Below, piece after piece: positions 26,461-36,087 of a DNA stretch of 64,000 bases. This DNA comes from Aporrectodea caliginosa. Taxonomy: Eukaryota > Annelida > Clitellata > Crassiclitellata > Lumbricidae. Position numbers and translations under genes: made by a program. Positions within the stretch are counted from its first letter, which is position 1, and each line of letters opens with the position of its first letter. The notes beneath the pieces were generated by a model. It ran no database searches and had not been told where the DNA came from. It saw only the letters and a list, made by a program, of their open reading frames with translations. The stretch is taken from the NCBI GenBank assembly GCA_020284085.1, contig JACEVL010000045.1, positions 580,001 to 644,000 of the forward strand, written 5' to 3'.

Positions 26461-29448
26461 GTATGTTCGATTGTCTATTTCTCTCTGTGTTGGTCTGTCT
26501 CTCTCTCTCTGTCTCTATGGCAGTCTGTCTATGCCTGGCCAGTCTCAAATGAAGTTCCTCAGATGAGTCAACACTCTGTTGTTTCTTAATTACAACCATT
26601 TAATTGTTAATCTTTACTTTCTTACAATGGTTTACAATGTTGTCAATTGTAGTTCGACTGTTGGCATTTGGTATGGGATGAGTTCCGCACCCCATGGGGG
26701 ACCCCCACAGCAGCAGTCAATGGGGGTCAGCCGAAACTACCCGTCCAATGCAGCTGGCCTTCCAGACGGATACGCCATGACATCAGCCAGTGGTGCAGGT
26801 GGTGGTGGTGGAGGTGGCAGGAACATGGTGCAATACTATGAGGGCACCACGATGCAGAAGGTATCCCCAAACCACATGGCATCACCTGAATACAACCGAC
26901 AGACGATGATGCCAGGCCATGTTACGCAAAAGTAGGTCACAACCGACAAATCTAGGTCATGTTACAGGAAATTATGTCATGATAACTGAAACTAGGGCGA
27001 TGTCACACAACAGTGGATCATAAAAGTAGAAGAGTAGAATCTAGGACAAGTGAGAGGTCACCTCTGATGAGGATAACTTAAAATAAGACAAAAGAGGTCA
27101 TGTTACAGAAGTAGGTCAGGACAGTAAAATATTTAGAAAAATTGGCAATTAAGAGGAGAAATTCGTTTGATCCATCTGTTTGGTGTGTTTATGAGTTTTG
27201 TTTTTTGTTGTTGTTATCCAGTGGTTATTTGTCATCGAATGGGATGATGCAGCAGAAGGGTTATGGACAGAACGACATGATGCTAGATCCATCCTCAGTT
27301 GCCATGCCAACGCATCCGATGATGTCGTCGGGAGTTGGCAGCAGCAGCAGCAGCAGGCCGATGCAAGTCATCAGTCCTAACGTTGACTACTATCAGGACC
27401 AAAGGGTAAGTCATCACCAGACATTGTCCACTTGGTCAGGTCTATTAATGGTCCACTTGGTCAGGTCCATTTATGGTCCACTTGGTCAGCCAAGAAATCT
27501 GAAGTCGTTGATGCATCATATCAGTCAGTGACTGATTCTCAGGACCAGCTGAATGGATGCTGAAGTAAAAAGCATTTGAATACATTACGATTACAATGAA
27601 TTGCAATGAATTGCATTTGAATGTGTCACAGATGAAGAAGTCCAACTAAAGATAACAAGTTGAACTGTTTTCCTCTCTAAGCAACATTTCCTGTGATATT
27701 TTCTCCAGATGGCCGGTTCCTGTCGTCCTATGTACGCACAGCAGTTTGACCCCTGCCTTCCGGGTCAGGGCTCCTCGATGGACGGTGTCCGGACACAGAT
27801 GGGGCCCGAAATGGGACCCACGGGAGGACCGGACCTGAGTCCGGACGCGGCGATGGTCTGTCGGGACGGAAGGGGACTGTTGCCCCAACAGCGCGCGATG
27901 ATGGGGTACCACCAGGGTTCGTCGTCGTCACAGAGCAATCGGGTGATGCCGTACCCCAACCCGCAGCAGTACATGCTGAACAAGAGGGCCCAGTACAACG
28001 TCGTCCGTCGAAAGATGTACGACTATGACCCGGCCATGCAACAGTATACCAACGGTTGCTACGGCAACGGTTGGCCACGACAATCGCTTCCCCCGCAGCA
28101 ACCAATGGTTTCACCCGACTATCCTCCAGGCGGCCATCCATACCACATCAAGGAGGAACCGGATTCCTACCTCTCCCAGATGGCAGTGCCACTTCAGAAC
28201 CAGTGCCAGCCGACGACGATGTGGCAGTCGAACAGGGAACCAGTGCTGAGGAATAACGCAGTGAGTGGCTCCACCAATCATTCAAACGAGTTTCAGTTTC
28301 TTTCATTGTTATGATTATTTCTGTTTTATAATTGTTTCTATTATTGCTATTATTGTCTTTATTGTTTCTATTAGATAATTATGATCCTTCTCATTTGAAA
28401 TTGTGTCCAAAGAAAATAGCAAGATAAATGTTACAAAATTATTATGTATGTATGTGCACTTGTTATAGCGCCCCTTCAAGATTTCTACTCAGAAGCGCTC
28501 CCGACTACAGCACGGACACTGAATCGGAGTTTCACGCCGAAGCGCATGAGCAATTGCGAGTGAAGGACTTGCCCAGGGTCCCTATACGCGGCGGCTTGAG
28601 GTGGATTCGAACCCCGCAACCCTCCAGCTGCAAGGCACCAAACATACCCCTACACCACCGCGCCCCACGGTGTTACTATTACAATAATTACTATTATTAG
28701 TTTTATTATTGCTTTTCTATTATTCTTAATACCATTCAAATTATTATTCAATTTAGTATAGTTATTATTCAGTTTATTGTTACATGGCTGTCAAAGGTGG
28801 TATTGCTAGAACTTTTAGTATTGACTTTTACAGGTAGGAATCATGACAAAATTATATAGCCCTGTTTATATATTGACAAAACATTTTCCTCTGTAATGTA
28901 ATATTCCAGTAATGTAATGATGGCATTTCGTTAGCATTGTAGTCTGATGATGTTATTAACTGTTCTGTTGCTTTTTTAACTCTTCCAGTTCTCTCCTCCG
29001 CCTGGAAATCCCACTCCGCCGATGACTCCGGGGTCGACGTCCATGCCTTGCAATGCCCTGGATGCGTCCGATGTCCGATCCAATGGAGGATTGAGGATGT
29101 TCCGTGAAAATGAACTGTACTTTACGTTTCCGGTACACGATGGAATGATCAAAGCGCCTTTCCAGCTGGAGCACAATGCGCCTGTCAGCTGCCACATCTT
29201 CAACCTCAACGACCAACTGCACGAATCACTGATGGCAAGGTGGTTGGAGTTGTGTTTTCTTTAAGTGGGGTAGATATCGATATGTGGGGCTATGTTACGA
29301 TGGACTCTGGCTGCACTGCACTGCCTGGGACATTTCTCCTTCACAGGCATAATATTACAGATAATGTCTAATCTCTCTGTTGGGTCACTCAGATGATTAG
29401 CTGGGAGGGATATCCATTACCAGCCTCTGACCCCCCCCACACTCATCC

Positions 29449-29506
<58 letters not shown>

Positions 29507-32500
29507 GTGAATTTATAAGTAAGTAAGGTTAGTAAATGTGAATCTGAGGCTATGGATGAAAGAATTGCTCGAGGTCGCTACTCTGATGATGTCGTGGGTG
29601 GGTGTCTCAAACCCGCGCTGTCCACATTACCAAAGCCAAGGCAGTCTAAACCTTTGGCAACCATGACCCACTCTCACTCAGCCACAACCTCCCTTCAGCT
29701 GCAATTGATTGATTGATTGATTGCCTGTTCCTCCACATTCTCATAGTTAACCCACTGAGTACTCTCCCTTATTTCTTTACATTTACGGGGTTGGGCTGGG
29801 ATCGCTGCTGAGTAGGCATCCTTGAAGGGGTGCTATATGAATTTGCTGAAATAAATAAATTACACAAGTAGCAGATTACGATGTCTTCTTAAATACTCGT
29901 ATCTGTGCAACTCCGCTCCGTTCAACAGAGCACTGAGCAGTTTTTTTCTGTACAGGTGCGATATAAATTAAATATGATGAGTAGATGTCAGTAGGCATTG
30001 TTTTCCAATAGTTAATTAGCATTGCTAATTGTTAGTGTTATTAGCTTTGTTAATGATCTCCCGTTTAATTCGTGCAGTCTATTGATGACGTTAACTGAAT
30101 ATCTGTGTAGCATTGTTGATGAAACTGTTGCCCATTTCTTTCTGTTGCAGACCAGATCTTGAGCTGATGCTGAAATGTTTCCACAAGGAGGATCGACTGC
30201 TAGCGACCAATTGGCCGGCGTCCGTTTCGATCAGCTTAAACGAGGTTCCGCTGATGATCGACCGAGGATCGACGCAGACCTGTCCACACCAACCGATCTT
30301 CCTCAAGTCCATCTGCAAGCCAGGACAAAACGCTTTGCAGATATCCGTCACAACCTGCTGCTGTGTTAGTCAGAATTCTTAAGACTCCTCTCGTGTAAAA
30401 TGAGCTAAGTAAACGTCATGATTCCAGATACGAATGGGGTTCAGTTGCCGATTGGTTAGAGCGCTCGACATATTAGACGAAGTTTGATCGTCCTCCGATG
30501 AGAGACGGTTGCTGTATAGGGACCCTGAGCAATCACTCACAATTGGTTGCTGAGCACTATTGACTGATGCTTTGTCATTAGATAATGAGAAATTTATATA
30601 GTGCGCACTGCAAAAGAAAGCAAGTGCTTGACTCAGCAGCGCCATCGACTGATGCCTGGTCTTAAGATACTGGCACATAGTAAATAAATGGTAATCATTT
30701 CTCAGGAGTCCTTTGTGTATGTCGACAGATCTTTATAACAAACTCTAGCATGCAGACATCTGACAACAGCCACAGAAAAGATTTGTTTTAATCTTTCAGA
30801 GGAGTTGTTTTCTTGAGCGGTTACTTGACTGAATTCACATGAATTGCGTTTCTTGTTTGTTACAGTCTCATCTGTTTGTTCTGCAAATTGTCCATCGTCC
30901 GTCCGTGAGATCCGTCTTTCAAGGACTCGTCACGAAACGACTTCTTCCGGCCAGTAACACAATTGGGAAAAGTGAGTGACTCTGTTCTGAATATTGAACT
31001 GATTGCGGTTTGGTTTTGGAGTGCCATCGGTTGATGCCTTGTGTATTGGATATGGATGGATGGAACTTACTGGTTACTATTCGAGCAGTTTCCCTTTTTG
31101 CAGATGATTTAATGCATGTTGTAGAAAAATTATGAAGAAGAAGAAGAGAGCAGTTCAATGAGCTGACCTATTAACCTGGTCTCTGGATTGAAGTGTTGGC
31201 GACTTCTGGTTCATGAGGATGGTTGACCCATGAGGGTGGTTGGCCCATGAGGATTTCCCATGAGGATGGTTGACCCAGACCCATGAGGGTGGTTGGCCCA
31301 TGAGGATGGTTGACCCATAATGGTTGCATGAGGATGGTTGACCCATGAGGGTGGTTGGTTGGTTGACCCATGAGGATGGTTGACCCATGAGGGTGGTTGG
31401 AGGGATGCTGGCCCATCCTCCGTGAGGGTGGTTGGCCCATCATCTTCTGTATAGCTAAGCTCACTCCAGTATAGCTAAGGGGGGAGGACACAAGGGGAGC
31501 AGACATTCTGAAACATCTTTCTGCCCTGTTGAACCCATGACCTCTTGATTGACAGAAAGTCCAGGTTGATATTATTATTATTATATTCGTTTATAACCAC
31601 AAAAAACTGATAGTCACACCGCTATCAGGTACATTGTTTTTAAACAATGATAGCCACTGAACTATTGCACATCATCTGTGGTTCAGTTCAGTAAGTCTTC
31701 TGATTGGTTGACATTCTCTAAACTTCTTCTGATTGGTTGACATTCTCTAAACTTCTTCTGATTGGTTGACATTCTCTAAACTTCTTCTGATTGGTTGACA
31801 TTCTCTAAACTTCTTCTCATTGGTTGACATTCTCTAAACTTCTTCTGATTGGTTGACATTCTCTAAACTTCTTCTGATTGGTTGACATTCTCTAAACTTC
31901 TTCTGATTGGTTGACATTCTCTAAACTTCTTCTGATTGGTTGACATTCTCTAAACTTCTTCTGATTGGTTGACATTCTCTAAACTTTTTCTGATTGGTTG
32001 ACATTCTCTAAACTTCTTCTGATTGGTTGACATTCTCTAAACTTCTTCTGATTGGTTGACATTCTCTAAACTTCTTCTGATTGGTTGACACTGTCTGAAT
32101 TGTTGTTCTGATTGACTGACTTAATACGTGTCTGAGTCTGTTCTGATTGGTTGATGTCAGCTTGAAAGTTGTTGTGATTGGTTGTAGTCAAACGTCTGCT
32201 GAGTCAGGTGACAATGATGCCTCCTGCTCTGACCAATGAGCAGCAGAACATGCCGCTACCTCTGACCTGTCCACTCTCAATGCAGCGCATTGTGGTGCCA
32301 TCGCGTGGACGCGAATGTCAGCACATACAGGTCAGTCAGTCATTCAGTTGTACTTCAGTCATTCCGTCAATCTCAGTCTGTAGTCATACATTCGTTAATT
32401 CAGTTGGTCAGTTATTCAGTCATTCACTCAAAGTATTTAGCACCTATGGACATTATCTGCTGCTGTGAAATGCTTGACGACCTGCCTTGGTTCCCATGGC

Positions 32501-32805
32501 CATTTGAGTAGGTCATTCTGTAACTCCCATCTGCACTTTGGTTGGCTGGTCAAAATACAGGATGTGGATTTTATCATTTCTATGAAATCTAAAAGCGAAC
32601 ATTGCCAGTCCGAAATGTATAAATTGTGTCAGTCTGTGATTGCTAAACGTGCTGCATGTCTTTGCATTTCAGTGTTTTGACCTGGAGTCCTATCTGAAGT
32701 TGAACTGCCAACGAAATCACTGGCACTGTCCACTCTGCAAGTAAGCATCTCTCTCTCTCTCTCTGTCTCTCTCTCGTTCTCTCTCTGTCTCTCTCGTTCT
32801 CTGTC

Positions 32806-32846
<41 letters not shown>

Positions 32847-35800
32847 ATGTCTGTCTGTCTCGTCTTTCATCATCTGGTAGCATTTATGTGATTCCCTATC
32901 TTGCACATTGTTATATTCACATGTTTTGTATGTATGTGTGATTCTGCATTATGGTCAAATGTTTTTTTCATATGTATGTTTGGGAGTCTTAGTTTTCATC
33001 TTACATGTTCAGTCTTTTTTTATTCCTTTATTATTTTATTTATTTCGTATGTAGTACTTTATTTTTTATTCTTTAATATTCTGTATTTTTTCCTATGTTG
33101 TTCTCAGTATTCTTTTTCGCAGTTGTACTGAGATAATTTACTTTTCTTTTGAGTGCTTATTTTCTGCTGTCTCTGCTGCACTTAAAACATTCCGTTATTC
33201 CTTCCCATCGTAAATAAATGAATTTTTCGTATAATTGTAGGAAAATGGCAACACTTGATGGCCTGGAAGTGGATCAGTTCATCTGGGGAGTTCTCGATCA
33301 TCCGTCTTCTGCCTGTTCCGATGTTGTCCTACTCGACATATCCGCAAACTGGAAGCCCCTTCCAAAACCTGGAACAGAATATGGCAGCGGTTGGTAGAGC
33401 AGATCGCCCTCATCATATGCTTCATTATAACTGATATAACACCATCAGGGACTTGGATAGAAGAACGTAGTTAAGCCTTAGGAAAACAACGTTATCATAA
33501 CACAAATTCATCGTAAGGCTTTAGAAAACAGTTCCTGATTTTCTAGATATATTGATCTGAATAGAGCTTGGTTTTGGTGTTCCATTGGTTGATGTATTGT
33601 GCATTAAACACTGGCATAACAGATGTGTGTATGGGTTACTAATTAATAATTACAAGTTGAAGTATATGGTCTGGAAAGCTATGCATCCTTGGAGTTTGTT
33701 CTGACCTGATATGAAGTGACGTGAAGCTTTCCTAGACATGTGTCTTAATGGCGCCATGCAACTGACGGAGGGATCTGTCTGCTCTTTTATCCAGAGGCTA
33801 GTGTTTACAAGAAATTCATCATGGTGAATACGATGCCCTTGCCAAACCCTGGCAATTACTCGACGGGCAAGGGGATGCCAACGAATAACGGAATTGCCGT
33901 GCCTGCTGGTTCTTCAGTCAGCCACCAGAAGGGTATGGTAGACCTTTCCAGCTTACCACTCTATGCTATGATAATAGCCTTTGTTATAGAACTTATCAGT
34001 TCCTGGTGCCAGCCATTTGTCTTCATGATGGGAACAAATGAATATCTACCTCAATGGCACAATACCAGTATGGCTGTATTTGATTATGTATATAATTATG
34101 CATGGTCTATCGGGTAGCGTGTTTGGCTGTCGAACGAGAGGTTGGCAGTTCAAATCCTTGCCTGAGAGGACACTTTGTTTCTAGATGAGGTATTAATTGG
34201 ATGTCGAATTAACCAGCTGAGAAGGTCTTAGGTTAGAGGTCGTCTGGCTGATGATCTAGTAAGCAACAGGTGGTCCTTCATGTAGACCTGTATGGGTGTA
34301 GGCAGAAATCTAATCTGTGTAGATCAGGGACATTTATGTGGTGGCATTTAAGAACTTATTCGAGTTTAGATAAGTATAAAAATGTTTTGTTGTTTTTTCA
34401 TGCTAGAAATGACACTGCAGGAACGACACCAGAAAACGGCGCCAAGTGAAGCACCCAACTATCTGGGTTGCCTCTCGCAGATGACGAACGTTTTCTTGGG
34501 GCCGGACACATCCCCAAGCATTGCCCCACAGATGAACAACATGGAGCACATGTCATTTCCCCCAACCCCCATGGGCAGCCAGATCAGCCAGATATGCACA
34601 CCGCTCGACGGGCAGTCGCTGCACCCGCGAACGCCCTCGGAAGGACACGCTACCCACCCGCACACCCCTCCCGACGGACATCCTTTCACCCCGCTCGATT
34701 CACAGTCACAGCCGTATGGGAAAACCCCACCCGAAAACCATGGGACGGTGGGGATCAACCCCCATACCCCATCGACGGCGTTTGACACGTGTGGCAGCAG
34801 CAAGCGAGGAACCGGTACGACGGCAGCAGACGGACGCTGTGCCTCTGCCACTGTTGTTTTATGTTCGGGCAGCAACTCGGAAGGTGGAACGCCGGAGTGT
34901 GGAAGGCACGATCGGACGGGTCCTGCGAGCGGAGGAGATTCGTCAGAGTCGACGGAAAATCCGCTGATGACCGAAGACCTGACGAAGTTGGACTTCAAAA
35001 GCAACCTCAGCCTATGCGACGATAACCAAGACATGATAAATGTAAGTGGTTTTTTAAGTGAGTGACCCTGTCACCTTTTGGCTTTGTGGTTGAAGGCTGC
35101 TCTGTTCGATAAATGACATCTTGTGTCGTCTGATTGGAACTGCCTCGGAGGGAGAAGTGCCTCGGAGGGAGAAGTGCCTCGGAGGGAGAAGTGCCTCGGA
35201 GGCAGAAGTGCCTCGGAGGCAGAAGTGCCTCGGAGGCAGAAGTGTCTCGGAGGCAGAAGTGCCTCGGAGGCAGAAGTGCCTCGGAGGCAGAAGTGCCTCG
35301 GAGGCAGAAGTGCCTCGGAGGCAGAAGTGCCTCGGAGGCTCTCGGAGGCAGAAGTGTCTCGGAGGCAGAAGTGTCTCGGAGGCAGAAGTGTCTCGGAGGC
35401 AGAAGAGCCTCGGAGGCATTGTCTTGGAAGAGGCATTGTCTTGGAAGAGGTGCTCTGTAATTATGCACTTAGGTTAGGAGTCCTGCATTTCTCTACAACA
35501 ATTGTAATCAGTCAGTCGATGGTAATGAAGGATTTGGTTAAAGTCCGTGGACAGTAACTGTGCCGTGGATCTCTTTAGGTCAGTCAGATGGCCATGTTAA
35601 CAGCGCTTTTAAAATTTCTTAAATCTTATATATATATATATTCGTTTAATTGAGAAAACAATCTGACAAAAACGCAGAAATGCTAACATGAGTGATAAAG
35701 AATAATTAAAGTTCATTAGAATATTTTAGAATAAACTAGTAAATATTTTTATATAATGATCTGGGAATAAATTGAGAGTTGTCCTTGGGTGGGACAAACA

Positions 35801-36087
35801 TAACAAAGAAATTACAGATATACTTACATTATAGTTAATTACATTAATGAATTAAATAGTGACTTACTGGTCAGTTTACAGATTTGTTAAAACCGTAGAC
35901 AGTGTAATGAAATATCGTAACTTGTGATGTTATCTGTTTTTTTCTTCAGCTTCTGCCTGACAGCTTTGACTACGATCTGTCGGACCTGACCTGCTACTTG
36001 GGAGGATCTGGGACCAAGACGACGCCAGCAAACAAGTCGACGATGAGCAAAGACCTTGACGACGACTTTCTGTCATTTCTGAACTAG
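24750..36087 (+). CDS. ZMIZ1: ZMIZ1/2 (tonalli-type) zinc-finger MIZ SP-RING protein, 13 coding exons
   Basis: Nuclear coregulator of the PIAS-like family; vertebrate ZMIZ1/2 bind transcription factors and act with SUMO and chromatin remodelling. The exons listed separately join without a frame break to 1000 codons (human ZMIZ1 has 1067). Order: Gln/His-rich start (1-48), Gly/Met/Pro/Ser-rich region (50-390), [13 protein letters not shown] block and conserved central domain (about 391-577), SP-RING (about 600-660; [15 protein letters not shown], predicted zinc ligands C621, H623, C644, C647), Thr/Pro-rich region, acidic-hydrophobic tail ending DDDFLSFLN. An IKEE sumoylation consensus lies at 350-353. 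The conserved ZMIZ N-terminal domain is not visible, so this start may belong to an alternative promoter, or exon 1 may be wrong. Orthology to the ZMIZ1/2 ancestor is inferred. Confidence 0.93.
24904..26175. repeat. CCT-rich intron block with about 630-bp tandem duplication
   Basis: Non-repeat anchors occur twice. GATCCTCTGCTCATTCACC is at 25011 and 25637 (offset 626), and CACTGGACCACTTAATTGC is at 25325 and 25963 (offset 638). The difference comes from CCT-run length. The copies are otherwise near-identical across about 400 bp. The proline- or leucine-coding frames through it are artefacts of the CCT runs. Confidence 0.93.
26205..26560. repeat. (GGAT)n-like and (GTCT)n repeats
   Basis: GATGGATGGGTGAATGG-type sequence to about 26320, and GTCT units at about 26405-26465. 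Confidence 0.8.
26653..26931 (+). CDS. ZMIZ1: ZMIZ coding exon 2: Gly/Met-rich region
   Basis: Acceptor TTGTAG and donor GTAGGT. Encodes a [10 protein letters not shown] segment, a polyglycine run and MVQYYEG. Such low-complexity Met/Pro/Gly/Ser content is typical of the ZMIZ N-terminal half. The exact acceptor is less certain than the donor. Confidence 0.8.
27222..27405 (+). CDS. ZMIZ1: ZMIZ coding exon 3
   Basis: Acceptor TTATCCAG, donor GTAAGT. Encodes [15 protein letters not shown] followed by Met- and Ser-rich sequence ending YYQDQR. Both phases agree with the neighbours. Confidence 0.88.
27709..28260 (+). CDS. ZMIZ1: ZMIZ coding exon 4: Pro/Gln/Met-rich region with sumoylation motif
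   Basis: Acceptor TTTTCTCCAG, donor GTGAGT, both phase 0. Long Gly/Pro/Gln/Met-rich segment with [18 protein letters not shown] and the IKEEP SUMO-acceptor consensus. Long antisense frames across it are shadows. Confidence 0.92.
28445..28672 (-). repeat. tRNA-derived SINE, family B
   Basis: Reading the minus strand, it starts GGCGCGGTGGTGTAGGGGTA (box A) and has box B GGGGTTCGAATCC. The body contains AAGTCCTTCACTCGC, and it ends with GGCGCTATAACAAG. It lies in a ZMIZ intron. A related, more decayed copy is at 62.04-62.19 kb, and a fragment of the head is near 42.88-42.91 kb. Confidence 0.8.
28989..29239 (+). CDS. ZMIZ1: ZMIZ coding exon 5: [13 protein letters not shown] block and central domain start
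   Basis: Acceptor ACTCTTCCAG. Encodes [14 protein letters not shown], nearly identical to the vertebrate ZMIZ block, then [11 protein letters not shown] and [10 protein letters not shown] of the conserved domain before the SP-RING. The donor is GTGGTT. Confidence 0.96.
29449..29505. repeat. (TTA)n microsatellite
   Basis: About 18 TTA units. Confidence 0.97.
30151..30364 (+). CDS. ZMIZ1: ZMIZ coding exon 6: central domain
   Basis: Acceptor CTGTTGCAG, donor GTTAGT. Encodes [25 protein letters not shown] and ITVT-like QISVTTCCC, each recognisable in vertebrate ZMIZ. Confidence 0.97.
30440..30670 (+). repeat. SINE-like repeat (decayed)
   Basis: Head TTGGTTAGAGCGCTCGACA resembles box A. A degenerate box B GTTTGATCGTCC follows. 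The tail holds GACTGATGCTTTGTCATTAG, AAATTTATATAG and GCGCCATCGACTGATGCC. The last motif recurs near 31028, 33580 and 38750. Confidence 0.5.
30866..30971 (+). CDS. ZMIZ1: ZMIZ coding exon 7: HRPSVRSV segment
   Basis: Acceptor TTTGTTACAG, donor GTGAGT. Encodes [20 protein letters not shown], the most conserved stretch of ZMIZ before the SP-RING. Confidence 0.97.
31205..31445. repeat. 17-bp-based minisatellite
   Basis: Alternating CCATGAGGATGGTTGAC and CCATGAGGGTGGTTGGC units with irregular insertions. It lies in the ZMIZ intron between coding exons 7 and 8. Confidence 0.9.
31697..32107. repeat. 27-bp minisatellite, about 15 copies
   Basis: The unit TTCTGATTGGTTGACATTCT continues CTAAACT. Copies are nearly identical, and the last ones diverge. 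Each unit carries ATTGG, an inverted CCAAT box. It lies immediately upstream of the SP-RING exon of ZMIZ. Confidence 0.96.
32188..32330 (+). CDS. ZMIZ1: ZMIZ coding exon 8: SP-RING first half
   Basis: Acceptor GGTTGTAG, donor GTCAGT. Encodes IKRLLSQ, then [23 protein letters not shown], with the Cys and His of the SP-RING. Confidence 0.95.
32673..32740 (+). CDS. ZMIZ1: ZMIZ coding exon 9: SP-RING second half
   Basis: Acceptor TTGCATTTCAG, donor GTAAGC. Encodes [12 protein letters not shown] and WHCPLCK, holding the last zinc ligands. Confidence 0.97.
32747..32865. repeat. CT/GTCT-rich repeat directly after ZMIZ exon 9 donor
   Basis: Begins six bases after the splice donor and runs about 115 bp. 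Confidence 0.9.
33241..33389 (+). CDS. ZMIZ1: ZMIZ coding exon 10: [12 protein letters not shown] segment
   Basis: Acceptor TATAATTGTAG. Encodes [14 protein letters not shown], which follows the SP-RING in ZMIZ and PIAS proteins. The donor GTTGGT is weak but is the one that keeps phase. Confidence 0.93.
33795..33932 (+). CDS. ZMIZ1: ZMIZ coding exon 11
   Basis: Acceptor TTTTATCCAG, donor GTATGG. Encodes Asn/Pro/Gly-rich sequence with no strong homology. Accepted on phase and splice signals. Confidence 0.75.
34095..34330 (+). repeat. tRNA-derived SINE, family A copy 2
   Basis: GGTAGCGTGTTTGGCTGTCGAACGAGAGG with box B AGTTCAAATCC, in the ZMIZ intron after exon 11. The head matches the copies at 15.6 and 56.5 kb. 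The body differs more. Confidence 0.6.
34407..35041 (+). CDS. ZMIZ1: ZMIZ coding exon 12: Thr/Pro/Ser-rich C-terminal region
   Basis: Acceptor TTCATGCTAG, donor GTAAGT. Encodes repeated HPRTPSEGH / HPHTPPDGH / FTPLD motifs, then an acidic Ser-rich stretch. The TP motifs are candidate proline-directed phosphorylation sites (inference). Confidence 0.9.
35137..35430. repeat. 17-bp palindrome-bearing minisatellite, about 17 copies
   Basis: Unit GCCTCGGAGGCAGAAGT, whose first 11 bases are an inverted repeat around G. Early copies read GGAGGGAGAAG, later ones GTGTCTCGG. The 17-base period rotates the same peptide through all three frames. It lies in the last ZMIZ intron. Confidence 0.96.
35950..36087 (+). 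CDS. ZMIZ1: ZMIZ last coding exon: acidic tail and stop
   Basis: Acceptor TTTTTTTCTTCAG. Encodes [17 protein letters not shown] and ends DDDFLSFLN then TAG. It aligns with the LLPEL...ELLSYL...DDLLSLF end of vertebrate ZMIZ1, part of its transactivation region. Confidence 0.95.
   Translation, partial: LLPDSFDYDLSDLTCYLGGSGTKTTPANKSTMSKDLDDDFLSFLN

Noticed and set aside
34459..35034. 191-residue minus-strand ORF
   Set aside because: Shadow of ZMIZ exon 12, which has good splice sites and matching phase on the + strand.
35007..35557. Six overlapping ORFs with LRDTSASE or LGGRSAS repeats
   Set aside because: Products of the 17-bp intronic minisatellite.
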